Shown here: piece by piece, positions 16,280 through 24,069 of the stretch
Numbering within the stretch: the stretch's first letter is position 1
Layout: each line of letters begins with the position of its first letter
Assembly (NCBI GenBank): GCA_013297655.1
Contig: JAAFHV010000030.1
Location: forward strand, 1 to 51,158
DNA length: 51,158 nt
DNA from: Myxococcales bacterium
GTDB lineage: Bacteria > Myxococcota_A > Polyangia > Polyangiales > Polyangiaceae
Reading direction: 5' to 3'
Position numbers and translations under genes: made by a program
Notes under the pieces: generated by a model
Seen by the model: only the letters and a program-made list of their open reading frames with translations
Told to the model about the DNA's origin: nothing
Database searches by the model: none

Positions 16280-17041
16280 CTACGCGCGGGCGGCCTCCAA
16301 GAGGCGCGCGGTGCTCTCGACGACGAGCTCGGCAGGTGTTCGTTTCAACGCGCGTGCAGCGCGATCGGCGAGGTACGTTCCTGCGCGGAGCCCGATCCAC
16401 CTCCGGCCGTCGGCGTGTTTGCCATAAAGCCACGTCGCGACATTGGCATTCGGGGGGAGCGCTTCGAGCTCGGTCACCCACGTATTGGCGTTGGCGGGGT
16501 AATCGCCCCACGGAGGCAACTTCATGTTCGCGCCGCTCGCCGCCGCGTCGCGCTCGAACGCGGTCGCGAGCCCTTCTGCCACCACGTGGTCCATCAGCGA
16601 CCTTCGCGGTACGGCCGCGTCGCGCACGAGGTGGTGCAGCTCGTGGTGGAGGGAGCCTCGAAGCTGAGCGCTCACCGTCGCCACCACACCTCCCGGGCGC
16701 GCCGGATCGACCACCCACGCGACCATGCTCGGTGGATAGGCGGTCGCCGTCTCGCCGGTCTCGGGGATGACGTCCTTTCCGGCTTCCACGGTGATGGTCA
16801 GCGAAAGAGGGAGCGCGGGGAGGGCCTGGCGCGCTTCTACGATCGCTGCCTCTGCGCAACCTTCGATCGCCCTTCGTTCCGCGCGCGAAAACTCGTAAGC
16901 GCCAACGTACGAAAAGGTGACGTCGCGGTGCTTGCAAGCCGCGACGACTGGCAACCCCAACGCCGCGCCGAGAAACGCTCGCCGGGTGAAGGGTGCTGAA
17001 CGTGCGTGCTCTACTCCGCGTATGCGGGAAACGGGGATCAC
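16280..17041 (-). CDS. Putative zinc metallopeptidase lipoprotein (DUF2268-like)
   Basis: A 253-residue protein from GTG 17041. It has an R-R-A-F-L-G twin-arginine-like signal and a lipobox V-A-A-C36, so it is probably a folded, Tat-exported lipoprotein. The zinc site is H132-H133-E134-L-H-H137 (HExxH), with a candidate third ligand E156 in V-V-A-E-G-L-A-T-A-F-E. That arrangement matches the DUF2268 group of predicted Zn-dependent proteases. A TAGCCT box lies 6 nt before the start. The gene runs toward the SUMF1-like gene on the same strand, 200 bp apart, so co-transcription is possible but not shown. Confidence 0.78.
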   Translation of the reverse strand: MIPVSRIRGVEHARSAPFTRRAFLGAALGLPVVAACKHRDVTFSYVGAYEFSRAERRAIEGCAEAAIVEARQALPALPLSLTITVEAGKDVIPETGETATAYPPSMVAWVVDPARPGGVVATVSAQLRGSLHHELHHLVRDAAVPRRSLMDHVVAEGLATAFERDAAASGANMKLPPWGDYPANANTWVTELEALPPNANVATWLYGKHADGRRWIGLRAGTYLADRAARALKRTPAELVVESTARLLEAARA

Positions 17042-17047
17042 GTCGAA

Positions 17048-17053
17048 AGGCTA
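17048..17053 (-). promoter_or_regulatory. -10-like box TAGCCT
   Basis: Minus-strand TAGCCT, then 6 nt, then GTG 17041. Same short-leader geometry as several other genes here. Confidence 0.4.
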
Positions 17054-17174
17054 GAGATCCCTTCACCCGGTGTCACGAGCGGCGGCGCTCGGCCGCGGGC
17101 CGTTCGGCGTCGGAGGTGCGCGACGTGGCCGAATCGACTAGCCTCTCCCGTCTTCACGCACCATACGAGGGCGC

Positions 17175-17348
17175 ATGTTCGTTCGCTTTCTTTTGATCTT
17201 GGGATTTCTCGTCGCCGTCGCCGCGTGGAAGCTCTCCACTTTTTCGCCCCCCACCGGCGCGACGATCACGGCCGACGCGGGAACGTCGTCGTCGGCCACG
17301 CTTCGTTTCGTACTGCCCACGTTGAGGCTCGTCGTCGAAAAGCGCTGA
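17175..17348 (+). CDS. Small single-pass membrane protein, 57 residues
   Basis: ATG 17175 is preceded by CGAGG four bases upstream, a fair ribosome-binding site. The frame encodes 57 residues: a short basic start (M-F-V-R), a hydrophobic segment about residues 5-18 (F-L-L-I-L-G-F-L-V-A-V-A-A-W), a Ser/Thr/Ala/Asp-rich middle, and a C-terminus ending V-V-E-K-R. It could be an anchored membrane peptide or a small exported protein. It lies in the gap between the divergent metallopeptidase and transporter genes. Third-position GC is high, as expected of a real gene here. No family recognised. Confidence 0.5.
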   Translation: MFVRFLLILGFLVAVAAWKLSTFSPPTGATITADAGTSSSATLRFVLPTLRLVVEKR

Positions 17349-17411
17349 ATCGCTCGTCTCCCGGGCCATCGAGGCGACGAAGCACGTCGCGCGAGCGATT
17401 CGCGGACGCGG

Positions 17412-17417
17412 TATCCT
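17412..17417 (+). promoter_or_regulatory. -10-like box TATCCT for the transporter
   Basis: TATCCT ends 9 nt before the TTG start at 17427, so transcription would begin within a few bases of the start codon. No good -35 is visible. Confidence 0.4.
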
Positions 17418-17426
17418 CGCCGGGCC

Positions 17427-18719
17427 TTGGCCCCTCCGCGCCGTCTACGCTCCATCTTGGCGGGCTCCGCCGGGAACCTGATCGAGTGGTACGATTGGTA
17501 CGCTTACTCGGCGTTTTCCCTCTATTTCGCGGCGGCGTTCTTCCCTCCCGCCGATCCCACGGCCCAGCTCCTGAGCGCCGCGGCGGTGTTCGCGGTGGGC
17601 TTCGTCGTGCGTCCGATCGGGGCGTGGCTCATGGGCACCTACGCCGATCGCCACGGCCGCAAAGCCGGCCTCACGCTGTCGGTGCTGCTCATGTGCGCGG
17701 GCTCGTTCCTCATCGCGGGGTGCCCGCGTCACGCCACGATCGGGGTCGCCGCGCCGATCATTTTGGTCTTCGCGCGCCTGCTGCAAGGGCTCAGCGTCGG
17801 CGGTGAATATGGCGCGAGCGCGACCTATTTGTCGGAGGTCGCGGAGGGCTCGCGGCGTGGCCTTTGGTCGAGCCTGCAGTACGTCACGCTCATCGCCGGG
17901 CAGCTCGTGGCGCTCGGGGTGCTGCTCGTGCTTCAGGCGGTGCTCTCCAAAGAAGCGCTCGATGGGTGGGGGTGGCGCGTCCCGTTCGTCATCGGAGGAT
18001 TGCTGTCGATCGTGGTGCTCGTGCTCCGTCGCGGCCTCGCGGAGACTCCGTCGTTCGACGGCGTGAAGGAGCGAGGTCTTACCGCGCGATCGAGCGCGTT
18101 TCGCCTCTTTCGCGAGCACCCGAAGGAGGCGTTCGTCGTCATCGGTCTCACCGCCGGCGGCACCCTCGCGTTCTATGCATACACCACGTACATGCAGAAG
18201 TTCCTCGTCCACACTTCGGGGTTCACGAAAGACGTCGCCACTCGCATCATGGCGGCGGCGCTCTTCGTCTTCATGCTGCTTCAGCCGATGGTCGGCGCGC
18301 TCTCGGATCGGGTGGGTCGAAAGCCGGTCATGATCGCCTTCGGTGTGCTCGGCACGCTAGGCACGTATCCCCTCTTGAGCCTCGTCGCGCGCACCCACGA
18401 TCCTTATGTTGCGTTCGCCCTCGTGCTCGCCGCTCTCGTCGTCGTCTCCGGGTACACCGCGATCAACGCGGTCGTGAAGGCGGAGCTCTTCCCTGCAGAA
18501 ATACGCACCCTCGGCGTCGCGCTGCCCTACGCGATCGCGAACACCCTCTTCGGAGGAACGGCCGAGTACGTCGCGTTGTGGTTCAAGGCGCACGGCATGG
18601 AGCGCGGCTTCTACGTTTATGTCACCGTCACGATCGCGGTCTCGCTCGTGGTCTATGCACGCATGCGTGATACACGCATCCATAGCCGCATCGCGACCGA
18701 CGTGCCCGACCGCGCCTGA
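17427..18719 (+). CDS. MFS transporter, metabolite:H+ symporter (MHS/KgtP-like)
   Basis: A 430-residue protein with about 12 membrane spans. The N-terminal G-N-L-I-E-W-Y-D-W-Y-A-Y signature of span 1 is characteristic of the MHS branch (alpha-ketoglutarate, proline/betaine, citrate and shikimate symporters). The loop 2-3 motif is G-T-Y-A-D-R-H-G-R-K, and the equivalent in the second half is L-S-D-R-V-G-R-K. Q-G-L-S-V-G-G-E-Y-G-A is the conserved span 4 motif. Start TTG 17427 gives the right N-terminal length and is preceded by a TATCCT box. Expected role is uptake of an organic acid or compatible solute with protons; the substrate cannot be told from sequence. Confidence 0.88.
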   Translation: MAPPRRLRSILAGSAGNLIEWYDWYAYSAFSLYFAAAFFPPADPTAQLLSAAAVFAVGFVVRPIGAWLMGTYADRHGRKAGLTLSVLLMCAGSFLIAGCPRHATIGVAAPIILVFARLLQGLSVGGEYGASATYLSEVAEGSRRGLWSSLQYVTLIAGQLVALGVLLVLQAVLSKEALDGWGWRVPFVIGGLLSIVVLVLRRGLAETPSFDGVKERGLTARSSAFRLFREHPKEAFVVIGLTAGGTLAFYAYTTYMQKFLVHTSGFTKDVATRIMAAALFVFMLLQPMVGALSDRVGRKPVMIAFGVLGTLGTYPLLSLVARTHDPYVAFALVLAALVVVSGYTAINAVVKAELFPAEIRTLGVALPYAIANTLFGGTAEYVALWFKAHGMERGFYVYVTVTIAVSLVVYARMRDTRIHSRIATDVPDRA

Positions 18720-18805
18720 TCGCTCCGTGATCTCCGCGCGAGGTCGAGCGGCGCGCGCCGCATGCGCCGAGCGGCTCGTGCTACGTTTCCAGCAGGGGAG
18801 CGCGC

Positions 18806-19714
18806 ATGTACCGAACCGCACCGAAGGCGTCCGAGCTCGCGCGTGTCAACGTCGACGCCGTCCACGCTCGCAGCGCGGGCACGTTCGCGCTCGTGTTCGG
18901 TGCCTTTTTCGTGGCCTATCTGTTCGCGCGCGAGCTCGTCCCGCAGCCCCCGCCCGAGATCGCCGATCGCGTCGCGCTCGCGCTTCCGATCGTGCTCGCG
19001 GCGCCGCTCGCGTTTTGGTCCTTCCTCGCCGCGCGGGTGACTCTTCCGCCGAAGCGCCTCGAGCACACCCACACGTCGCCGAGCGCGGTCGGTGCGCTGT
19101 TGGTCTTCTTCTCGGTGGGCGTGCTCCTCTTCGTGCTCCTCCTTTGGACCATCGCGCCGCGCACATGGAGCGACGCGTGGACGTGCCACTCGAACGGGCG
19201 CGGGAAGACGTCGTGTAGCTTCGCTTCCGACGTGAGCGGCTGGGCCACTGCCATCTTCGCGATAGGCATCATTCCGGCGTTCGGCGCGGCGATGTCCGGT
19301 CTCGTCGTGTTGGTCGACGTCGTGCGTGCCTTTCGGCGCGCGCTCGGCGGCGTTCAGTTGCAAATCGACTCCGATATCGTTGCGCCCGAGGCCGGTCTTC
19401 CGGTCACGATCGATCTCGTGATCGGCGGAAACGCGCGCGTCGACCAGGTCGAGGTTCGGCTCGAGCGCACCGCCTCGTTCCGCAAGGGCAAGCAGGTGAC
19501 CACGAAGGTGCAAGGAGCCGCCGTCCTCCTCCGTGGAACCGGCGTCGCGACCACCACCACCGCGCCCGCCGTGTTGCGCGGACAGGGCATCGCGCCCCCG
19601 TGCCCGAACGCCGCCGACATCGGCGCCGAGTCCGTCGCCCAACGTTTCGTCGTCGAGTACGTCATGGGTGGCTCGACCTCGACCGAGACGTTCGGCCTCA
19701 GAGAGCCCGGATAA
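18806..19714 (+). CDS. Polytopic membrane protein of unknown function
   Basis: A 302-residue protein with ATG 18806 preceded by GGGGAG. Four hydrophobic segments are visible at about residues 24-44, 56-75, 94-115 and 146-172. Between spans 3 and 4 a short loop holds two Cys (T-C-H-S-N, T-S-C-S-F). The C-terminal 110 residues are soluble and beta-rich (V-Q-L-Q-I-D-S, V-T-I-D-L-V-I-G-G, V-D-Q-V-E-V-R-L-E-R-T), resembling an immunoglobulin- or arrestin-like sandwich. No known family recognised. It follows the transporter by 86 bp and converges on the gene ending at 19732. Confidence 0.7.
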   Translation: MYRTAPKASELARVNVDAVHARSAGTFALVFGAFFVAYLFARELVPQPPPEIADRVALALPIVLAAPLAFWSFLAARVTLPPKRLEHTHTSPSAVGALLVFFSVGVLLFVLLLWTIAPRTWSDAWTCHSNGRGKTSCSFASDVSGWATAIFAIGIIPAFGAAMSGLVVLVDVVRAFRRALGGVQLQIDSDIVAPEAGLPVTIDLVIGGNARVDQVEVRLERTASFRKGKQVTTKVQGAAVLLRGTGVATTTTAPAVLRGQGIAPPCPNAADIGAESVAQRFVVEYVMGGSTSTETFGLREPG

Positions 19715-19731
19715 AGCCACGCGCGCAGGTG

Positions 19732-20595
19732 CTACGAAGAGATGGTCGTTGCCATAAGCGCTCGGCAAACTTCGTCTGCTATCGCGTCGGCGCCACCCTC
19801 GGGGGGCAGGTTCGCCAACGAAAAGCGCGCGAGGCGGCGGTCGTAATCGTCCGCGAAAGATGTATCCTTCACACATCGCCCGACCGCGTCGATCGCGGCG
19901 CGCTCGGCCTCCGCGTAGGGGGCTCTCGCGCGCGCGACCGCGATCTCGTGGAGCACGAGGAGCGCGGCTTCGCGCCCGCGAGCTTCGTCGCTCGTCACCC
20001 CCGCGTGAATCGTGAGGGTGCCCGAATCAGGGAACACCCGCCCCGAAATGCCGAGCGCGGCGCACACGACGATCCGCGGCTCCAGCACCGCCGGCACGAT
20101 CGCAGAGAGCTCGGCGAGCGCGGCGTGTACGTCCGCGAGCGCCGCGCTCGCCCGCGCATGAAGCGCCAGGAATCCCTCGTTCACGAACGCCTCGCTCGCG
20201 AGCGCCATGTCACATAGGAGCAGCTCCGATAGTCGGGTATCGCCGCGCGCCATCGCCGCGTGGGTGGGCGCGTGCGTCTCCGCGAACGTGGCGAGGTCGG
20301 CGAACGTGGCGCGGCCAGCGCGCCGAAGAAACGATGGCAGATCGCCCACTCCCGAAAAGAGGCGCGGGAGCCCCTGCGCCACGAGCAGGCCCTCGCCCGC
20401 GAGGTAGGTGAGCGCCTCCTGGTTCTCGTCGAACGTGGCGGTGGTCGTGACGAGGCGCGGATCGTCCACCCGCTCCAGCACGGCGGCGCGGGTCGCTCCG
20501 CGCGTGCCCGCCGCGACACCGACGGACGAGAGGGCGACGTACGCGAGCTCCTCGTACGCGGTCGCGACACGGATCGCCGGAGCGGGAGGGCTCAT
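19732..20595 (-). CDS. Unknown helical protein coupled to a Tat-type Cys-repeat protein
   Basis: A 287-residue, mainly alpha-helical protein without signal peptide or membrane span. The start is ATG 20595, which overlaps the TGA of the upstream gene (ATGA, 20592-20595), so translation is coupled. The frame is open further upstream but only through the other gene. It contains three Cys (L-L-L-C-D-M, V-V-C-A-A-L, G-R-C-V-K) and a helix with L-V-L-H-E-I-A-V-A-R. No family recognised. The strict coupling suggests it processes, chaperones or binds the small exported partner; this is inference only. Confidence 0.7.
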   Translation of the reverse strand: MSPPAPAIRVATAYEELAYVALSSVGVAAGTRGATRAAVLERVDDPRLVTTTATFDENQEALTYLAGEGLLVAQGLPRLFSGVGDLPSFLRRAGRATFADLATFAETHAPTHAAMARGDTRLSELLLCDMALASEAFVNEGFLALHARASAALADVHAALAELSAIVPAVLEPRIVVCAALGISGRVFPDSGTLTIHAGVTSDEARGREAALLVLHEIAVARARAPYAEAERAAIDAVGRCVKDTSFADDYDRRLARFSLANLPPEGGADAIADEVCRALMATTISS

Positions 20596-20942
20596 CGCGC
20601 GGAGTCGGTGCTGCCGTCGTCGGCGTCGGCGTCGGTGCCCGCGTCGCCCGCGTCGAACGGTGGGGCCGTGAGGCAAGGCTGCGGCGCGGCGTCGCTCGCG
20701 TCTCGGCCCGAGTCTTCGAGCGGCATCCCGAGGCACGGTTGTGGCGCGGTCTCGGCGCCAGAGTCCTCGATCGGATCGAAGTTGGTGGTGGGCGAAAGGC
20801 ACGCCGCGCACCCCATCTGAGCGCGCGCCAAACCCGCGACCGCCGCGGCGACGAAGAAGCTTCGCCGCGCCAAGATAGCCCGTCGGTCCTCGTCGATCGA
20901 TGCTGCCGGAGAGGGAGGCGGTGTCTTGGGCTCGTCGCTCAT
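20592..20942 (-). CDS. Short Tat-type exported protein with repeated A-P-Q-P-C-L motif
   Basis: A 116-residue protein. After a 25-residue polar leader come two Arg-Arg pairs and a hydrophobic segment (A-R-R-S-F-F-V-A-A-A-V-A-G-L), a twin-arginine-like signal. Two Cys follow (M-G-C-A-A-C-L-S-P), then two copies of the motif A-P-Q-P-C-L followed about seven residues later by D-(S/A)-G. The tail is very acidic. The layout (leader, then short Cys-bearing repeats) resembles precursor peptides or small exported redox/metal proteins, but I cannot assign a family. Its stop overlaps the start of the 287-residue gene. Confidence 0.65.
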   Translation of the reverse strand: MSDEPKTPPPSPAASIDEDRRAILARRSFFVAAAVAGLARAQMGCAACLSPTTNFDPIEDSGAETAPQPCLGMPLEDSGRDASDAAPQPCLTAPPFDAGDAGTDADADDGSTDSAR

Positions 20943-20991
20943 TCGAACGATGGTTCACGCTTCTCGCGCTGACCGCAACTGGCGAGCATCT

Positions 20992-21702
20992 TCACGCTGC
21001 GGCGCGGGCGCGCAGCTCGGAGCTGCGAACAGGAGTGTAGACAGGCGCTTCGCGGAGGGAGAGCTGCTTACGGACCTCCTCGAGGGGCCGATCGAGCAAC
21101 GACTCCCACGCCACAGCGGGGAGCCATTTGGCCGCGCGCCCACGCCGGAACCCATCGGCGATCGCGCTTCGAGCCTCGGGGGCGCCGATGGTCTTCATGA
21201 GGCCAATGCCAATGATGAGCGCGATTCCTGGATTCCACGTTTGGGCGAACGTGAAGCCGAGGAGCGCCGTTTCGCCGAGCACGTCGCCGTGATACCCCAC
21301 CGCCGCGTGCCACAAGTCGTGCGTGTCGCGGAGGCGCGAATGCACCCAATCGAGCGGCGCGGGGAGCGCGTTTCGGTGGATTTGGCCCTTTTCCCCCGCC
21401 TCACGAATGCCTGCGGGGGAGATGTTCTCCCGCTCCACGAACGCGAGATAGGCGCGACCGAGGGAGCCCTCCGGCAACCGCGCGAGGCCATCGCGGTCGT
21501 CGAGGAGGTGCACGACATCTGGCCGCGACACGAGGAGCGCGCGCCCCTCTTCGCTCTCCGCCATTCGCGCGGCGACGCGCTCCAACGTATCGACCGAGAG
21601 AGACTCGATGATCGTGAACACCTGCGGGAGATCGTCCGGATCGCAGGAGAGCTTCTTTGCGGCGCGCAACGCACGGGCGGGGTCGAACTGAGTAAAGGCC
21701 AT
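20992..21702 (-). CDS. Coq4-family protein
   Basis: A 236-residue protein with the metal-binding Coq4 signature H128-D129-x-x-H132-x(11)-E144 (segment R-D-T-H-D-L-W-H, then G-Y-H-G-D-V-L-G-E). The downstream hydrophobic helices fit the family. In eukaryotes and several bacteria Coq4 acts in ubiquinone biosynthesis, in ring decarboxylation/hydroxylation. Here no other coq gene is adjacent, so the substrate is open. ATG 21702 has a good AGGAG site. The gene is divergent from a TetR regulator, and the shared 187-bp region holds a -35/-10 pair and palindromes, so repression by that TetR is likely. Confidence 0.8.
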   Translation of the reverse strand: MAFTQFDPARALRAAKKLSCDPDDLPQVFTIIESLSVDTLERVAARMAESEEGRALLVSRPDVVHLLDDRDGLARLPEGSLGRAYLAFVERENISPAGIREAGEKGQIHRNALPAPLDWVHSRLRDTHDLWHAAVGYHGDVLGETALLGFTFAQTWNPGIALIIGIGLMKTIGAPEARSAIADGFRRGRAAKWLPAVAWESLLDRPLEEVRKQLSLREAPVYTPVRSSELRARAAA

Positions 21703-21740
21703 CGGCGGTTCTCCTGTTGGGCCTGCTGGCCGTGAAAGAG

Positions 21741-21790
21741 AGGATGAATCCTGTGAACAATGTTGTCAACAGACTGCCGACAGTTTTGTC
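21741..21790 (-). promoter_or_regulatory. Coq4-like gene promoter overlapped by palindromes (putative TetR operator)
   Basis: On the minus strand TTGACA (plus 21764-21769) is followed after 17 nt by CATCCT (plus 21741-21746). The -35 is embedded in GTTGTCAAC (21762-21770), and a second palindrome GACAGTTTTGTC lies at 21779-21790. This AT-rich patch stands out from its surroundings. Position and symmetry suit binding by the divergent TetR-family protein. Confidence 0.5.
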
Positions 21791-21889
21791 AGTAGCTCGC
21801 GGCGGGCAAGGTTCTCGCGCGAGGTGTCGGAGGGCGGCGCGGCGATCGAAGGCTTGTCTTGCCCGCCTCGATGGGGCAGATCCTGGGGT

Positions 21890-22525
21890 GTGAGCGCGCC
21901 CCGCAGCACGAAAAAAGCCCGTCCACGACGGCTCGACGCTGCCTCCGCGCGGGCGGAGATCTTGGACGCGGCGGAGAAACGCCTCGTCGCGGCGGGGCCC
22001 TCCGGCATTCGGCTCCAAGACGTAGCGAGAGATGCGGGCGTGTCGCACCCCACCGTGCTCCATCATTTCGGGAGCCGCGAAGCGCTCGTGAAGGCGGTCA
22101 CCGCGCGCACGCTCGACACGATCCACGCGCGGCTCGTGGACACGATCGCGGTGTCCGGTGGCGGCGAAGGTCCTCTCGGGGCGATGCTCGAGTCCGTGTT
22201 TCAGGCGCTCTCGGGAGGGCAGGGGCGGGTGCTCCTTTGGCTCGCGCTCGAGGGCCTCGATCTCGACGGTGTCGGCGGCGGGCTCGAGGGCGTGGTCACC
22301 GCTTCTCATGCGCTGCGCAAGGTGCGCCAAGGCGCGCGCGGGAAAGTGGCTCCGCGAGAAGACACGGCGCGCGTGGTCGTTCTGGCGGCGCTCGTGCTGT
22401 GCGGCTCCAGCGTGCTCGGGCCGCACCTCTACGCGAACGCGGGCCTCGGCGAGGCGTCCGAGGCGGGACCGAAATTCCGCGCGTGGCTCGCGAAGCTGCT
22501 CGCGAAACACCTCCTCGAAGCCTGA
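21890..22525 (+). CDS. TetR-family transcriptional regulator
   Basis: A 211-residue regulator. Residues about 12-60 are the TetR helix-turn-helix (A-R-A-E-I-L-D-A-A-E, then L-Q-D-V-A-R-D-A-G-V-S-H-P-T-V-L-H-H-F-G). The rest is the helical ligand and dimer domain. GTG 21890 is preferred to a GTG 22 codons upstream because it gives the usual TetR length and follows GGGG. The divergent Coq4-like gene is its likely target, and it may also repress itself. The effector is unknown but is probably hydrophobic, as in most of the family. Confidence 0.88.
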   Translation: MSAPRSTKKARPRRLDAASARAEILDAAEKRLVAAGPSGIRLQDVARDAGVSHPTVLHHFGSREALVKAVTARTLDTIHARLVDTIAVSGGGEGPLGAMLESVFQALSGGQGRVLLWLALEGLDLDGVGGGLEGVVTASHALRKVRQGARGKVAPREDTARVVVLAALVLCGSSVLGPHLYANAGLGEASEAGPKFRAWLAKLLAKHLLEA

Positions 22526-22610
22526 CGCGAGCGCTTCAGTTTCCTGCCCGCGACCGCCTCGTGCGTGCGGCTCGCGGCGCCTCGCGCTTTCGGCGCGGCT
22601 CGCGACGACG

Positions 22611-22616
22611 TAACTT
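22611..22616 (+). promoter_or_regulatory. -10-like box TAACTT
   Basis: TAACTT, then 6 nt, then GTG 22623. No Shine-Dalgarno sequence is present, so a leaderless mRNA is likely. Confidence 0.4.
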
Positions 22617-22622
22617 TGGATC

Positions 22623-23987
22623 GTGGATCCGCACTTCGTGGCTGCGCTCGTCTCGGCGGGCATCACGTTCGCGTCGGGGGCGGGGCTCCTTCGTCGTCGC
22701 TCGGTGGTGCGCGCGATCGAGGAGCGTAGGCGTTCGTTCGTGGAGGGGCTCCCCGCGTTCGGCCAAGGTCCCGCGCAGCGCGCCTCCATCGCGGCGCTCG
22801 ATCGTTTCGCTGCGACGCGCGACGGCCTCGAGGCGCTCGCTTCCGCCTCGCCGCACCTCGATCTTCCGCGCTTCACCGGCGCCTCCTCGGGTCCGGAGGC
22901 GGAGCTCCTCGCCCTCGCCGAGCACTTTGTGCAAGATGCACGTACCTCCCTCGGGCTCGTCTGCGACGCGGGGCAGGCGCGCGCGCTCCTGGAGGCCGAT
23001 CCAGGTATTTTTCAGGCGCTTCACGAGCGTGGGGCGGAGGCCCTCGCGTCGCGCGCGAGCGTCGCCCAGATGCGCGCGAAGATCGCGGAGCGGCACGAAG
23101 CTTCCTGCGCGAGGCTCGCGCGCCTCGAGGCGGCCTCGGCCTTCGCGCCCGGCTCGATCGAAGATCGTGTGACGACGATGGCGCACGCTTCGGCGCTCGG
23201 CGCGCTCGGCGCGAAGGTGGGCGCGGCGGTCGGCACCCTCGTTCTCCCGGGGGTCGGCACGCTGCTCGGCACCGCGATCGGAGGCCTCGCCGCCGGCGTG
23301 GGAGGGGCCACCGCCGCGCGCGAGCTCGACAAAGAGGGGCGCGCCGCGCATGCCCGTGCGCGCGGTGAGCTCGCCCACGCGCTCGCGGTGGAGGTGCCCG
23401 CGTCGGCGATGCGCGCGCTCGAAGCGGTGCGCGCGGTCGATCGAGAGCAGCGTGAGCTCCTCTCCGTCGCGCGCGCCCGTGCGACCGCGAAGCGGCCACG
23501 TCCACCCGAGCTCCGCGCCGTGACGAACGATCTCTTGCGTGCGCTCTCGTGGCGACTCGACGAGGGAGGATCGCTGCTCGCGAGCGAAGGCGCGCTCCTC
23601 GGTCACGCTGGCGCCTCGGCATGGACGCGCGCGGTGAAGGCAAAAGAAGAGACCCATGCGCGTGAAGCGCTCGCGTCGAAGCGGAGGAGCCACGCCCGCG
23701 CGACGGAGGCGCTCAAATCGGCGCTGCGGCAGGAAGACGCGCTCGCCGCCCTCGGTTGGATCGTGGCCGTTCCGCTCCCGAGCCATCCGGAGGTGGACGA
23801 GCTCTTCGAGGCGCTCGCCACCCTCGTGACGCGCCTCGTGGACGACGAAGCGGCCGCCCTCGCTGCGGAGCGGAAGTCACTCGTCGACGCGTGGACACGC
23901 GCCATCGCGGAGGTCGACCGCGTGCTCGAGGCCGAGCTCGCGCGTCACGCCGCGGTGCGGAAGGCGATCGTGGCGCGCCATTCCTGA
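22623..23987 (+). CDS. Large helical protein with a central glycine-zipper membrane hairpin
   Basis: A 454-residue protein. It has a hydrophobic N-terminal segment (about residues 6-22). A long helical region rich in Ala/Arg/Glu follows, then a Gly-rich stretch at about 190-230 with G-x-x-x-G spacing (G-A-K-V-G-A-A-V-G-T, G-V-G-T-L-L-G-T-A-I-G-G). After that comes a second helical coiled region. Glycine-zipper hairpins flanked by coiled coils occur in membrane-inserting toxins, phage tape-measure-like proteins and dynamin-like or pore proteins, but there is no GTPase motif here. It stands alone between TetR and the oxidase gene. Function unknown. Confidence 0.65.
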   Translation: MDPHFVAALVSAGITFASGAGLLRRRSVVRAIEERRRSFVEGLPAFGQGPAQRASIAALDRFAATRDGLEALASASPHLDLPRFTGASSGPEAELLALAEHFVQDARTSLGLVCDAGQARALLEADPGIFQALHERGAEALASRASVAQMRAKIAERHEASCARLARLEAASAFAPGSIEDRVTTMAHASALGALGAKVGAAVGTLVLPGVGTLLGTAIGGLAAGVGGATAARELDKEGRAAHARARGELAHALAVEVPASAMRALEAVRAVDREQRELLSVARARATAKRPRPPELRAVTNDLLRALSWRLDEGGSLLASEGALLGHAGASAWTRAVKAKEETHAREALASKRRSHARATEALKSALRQEDALAALGWIVAVPLPSHPEVDELFEALATLVTRLVDDEAAALAAERKSLVDAWTRAIAEVDRVLEAELARHAAVRKAIVARHS

Positions 23988-24069
23988 GCGGATGGCGCCG
24001 GCAGCGCCCGATTGCCAATGACGAATGTCGAGCTCGCCCGCGCGCGAAGTGGCGTGCGCGCCCGCGACC

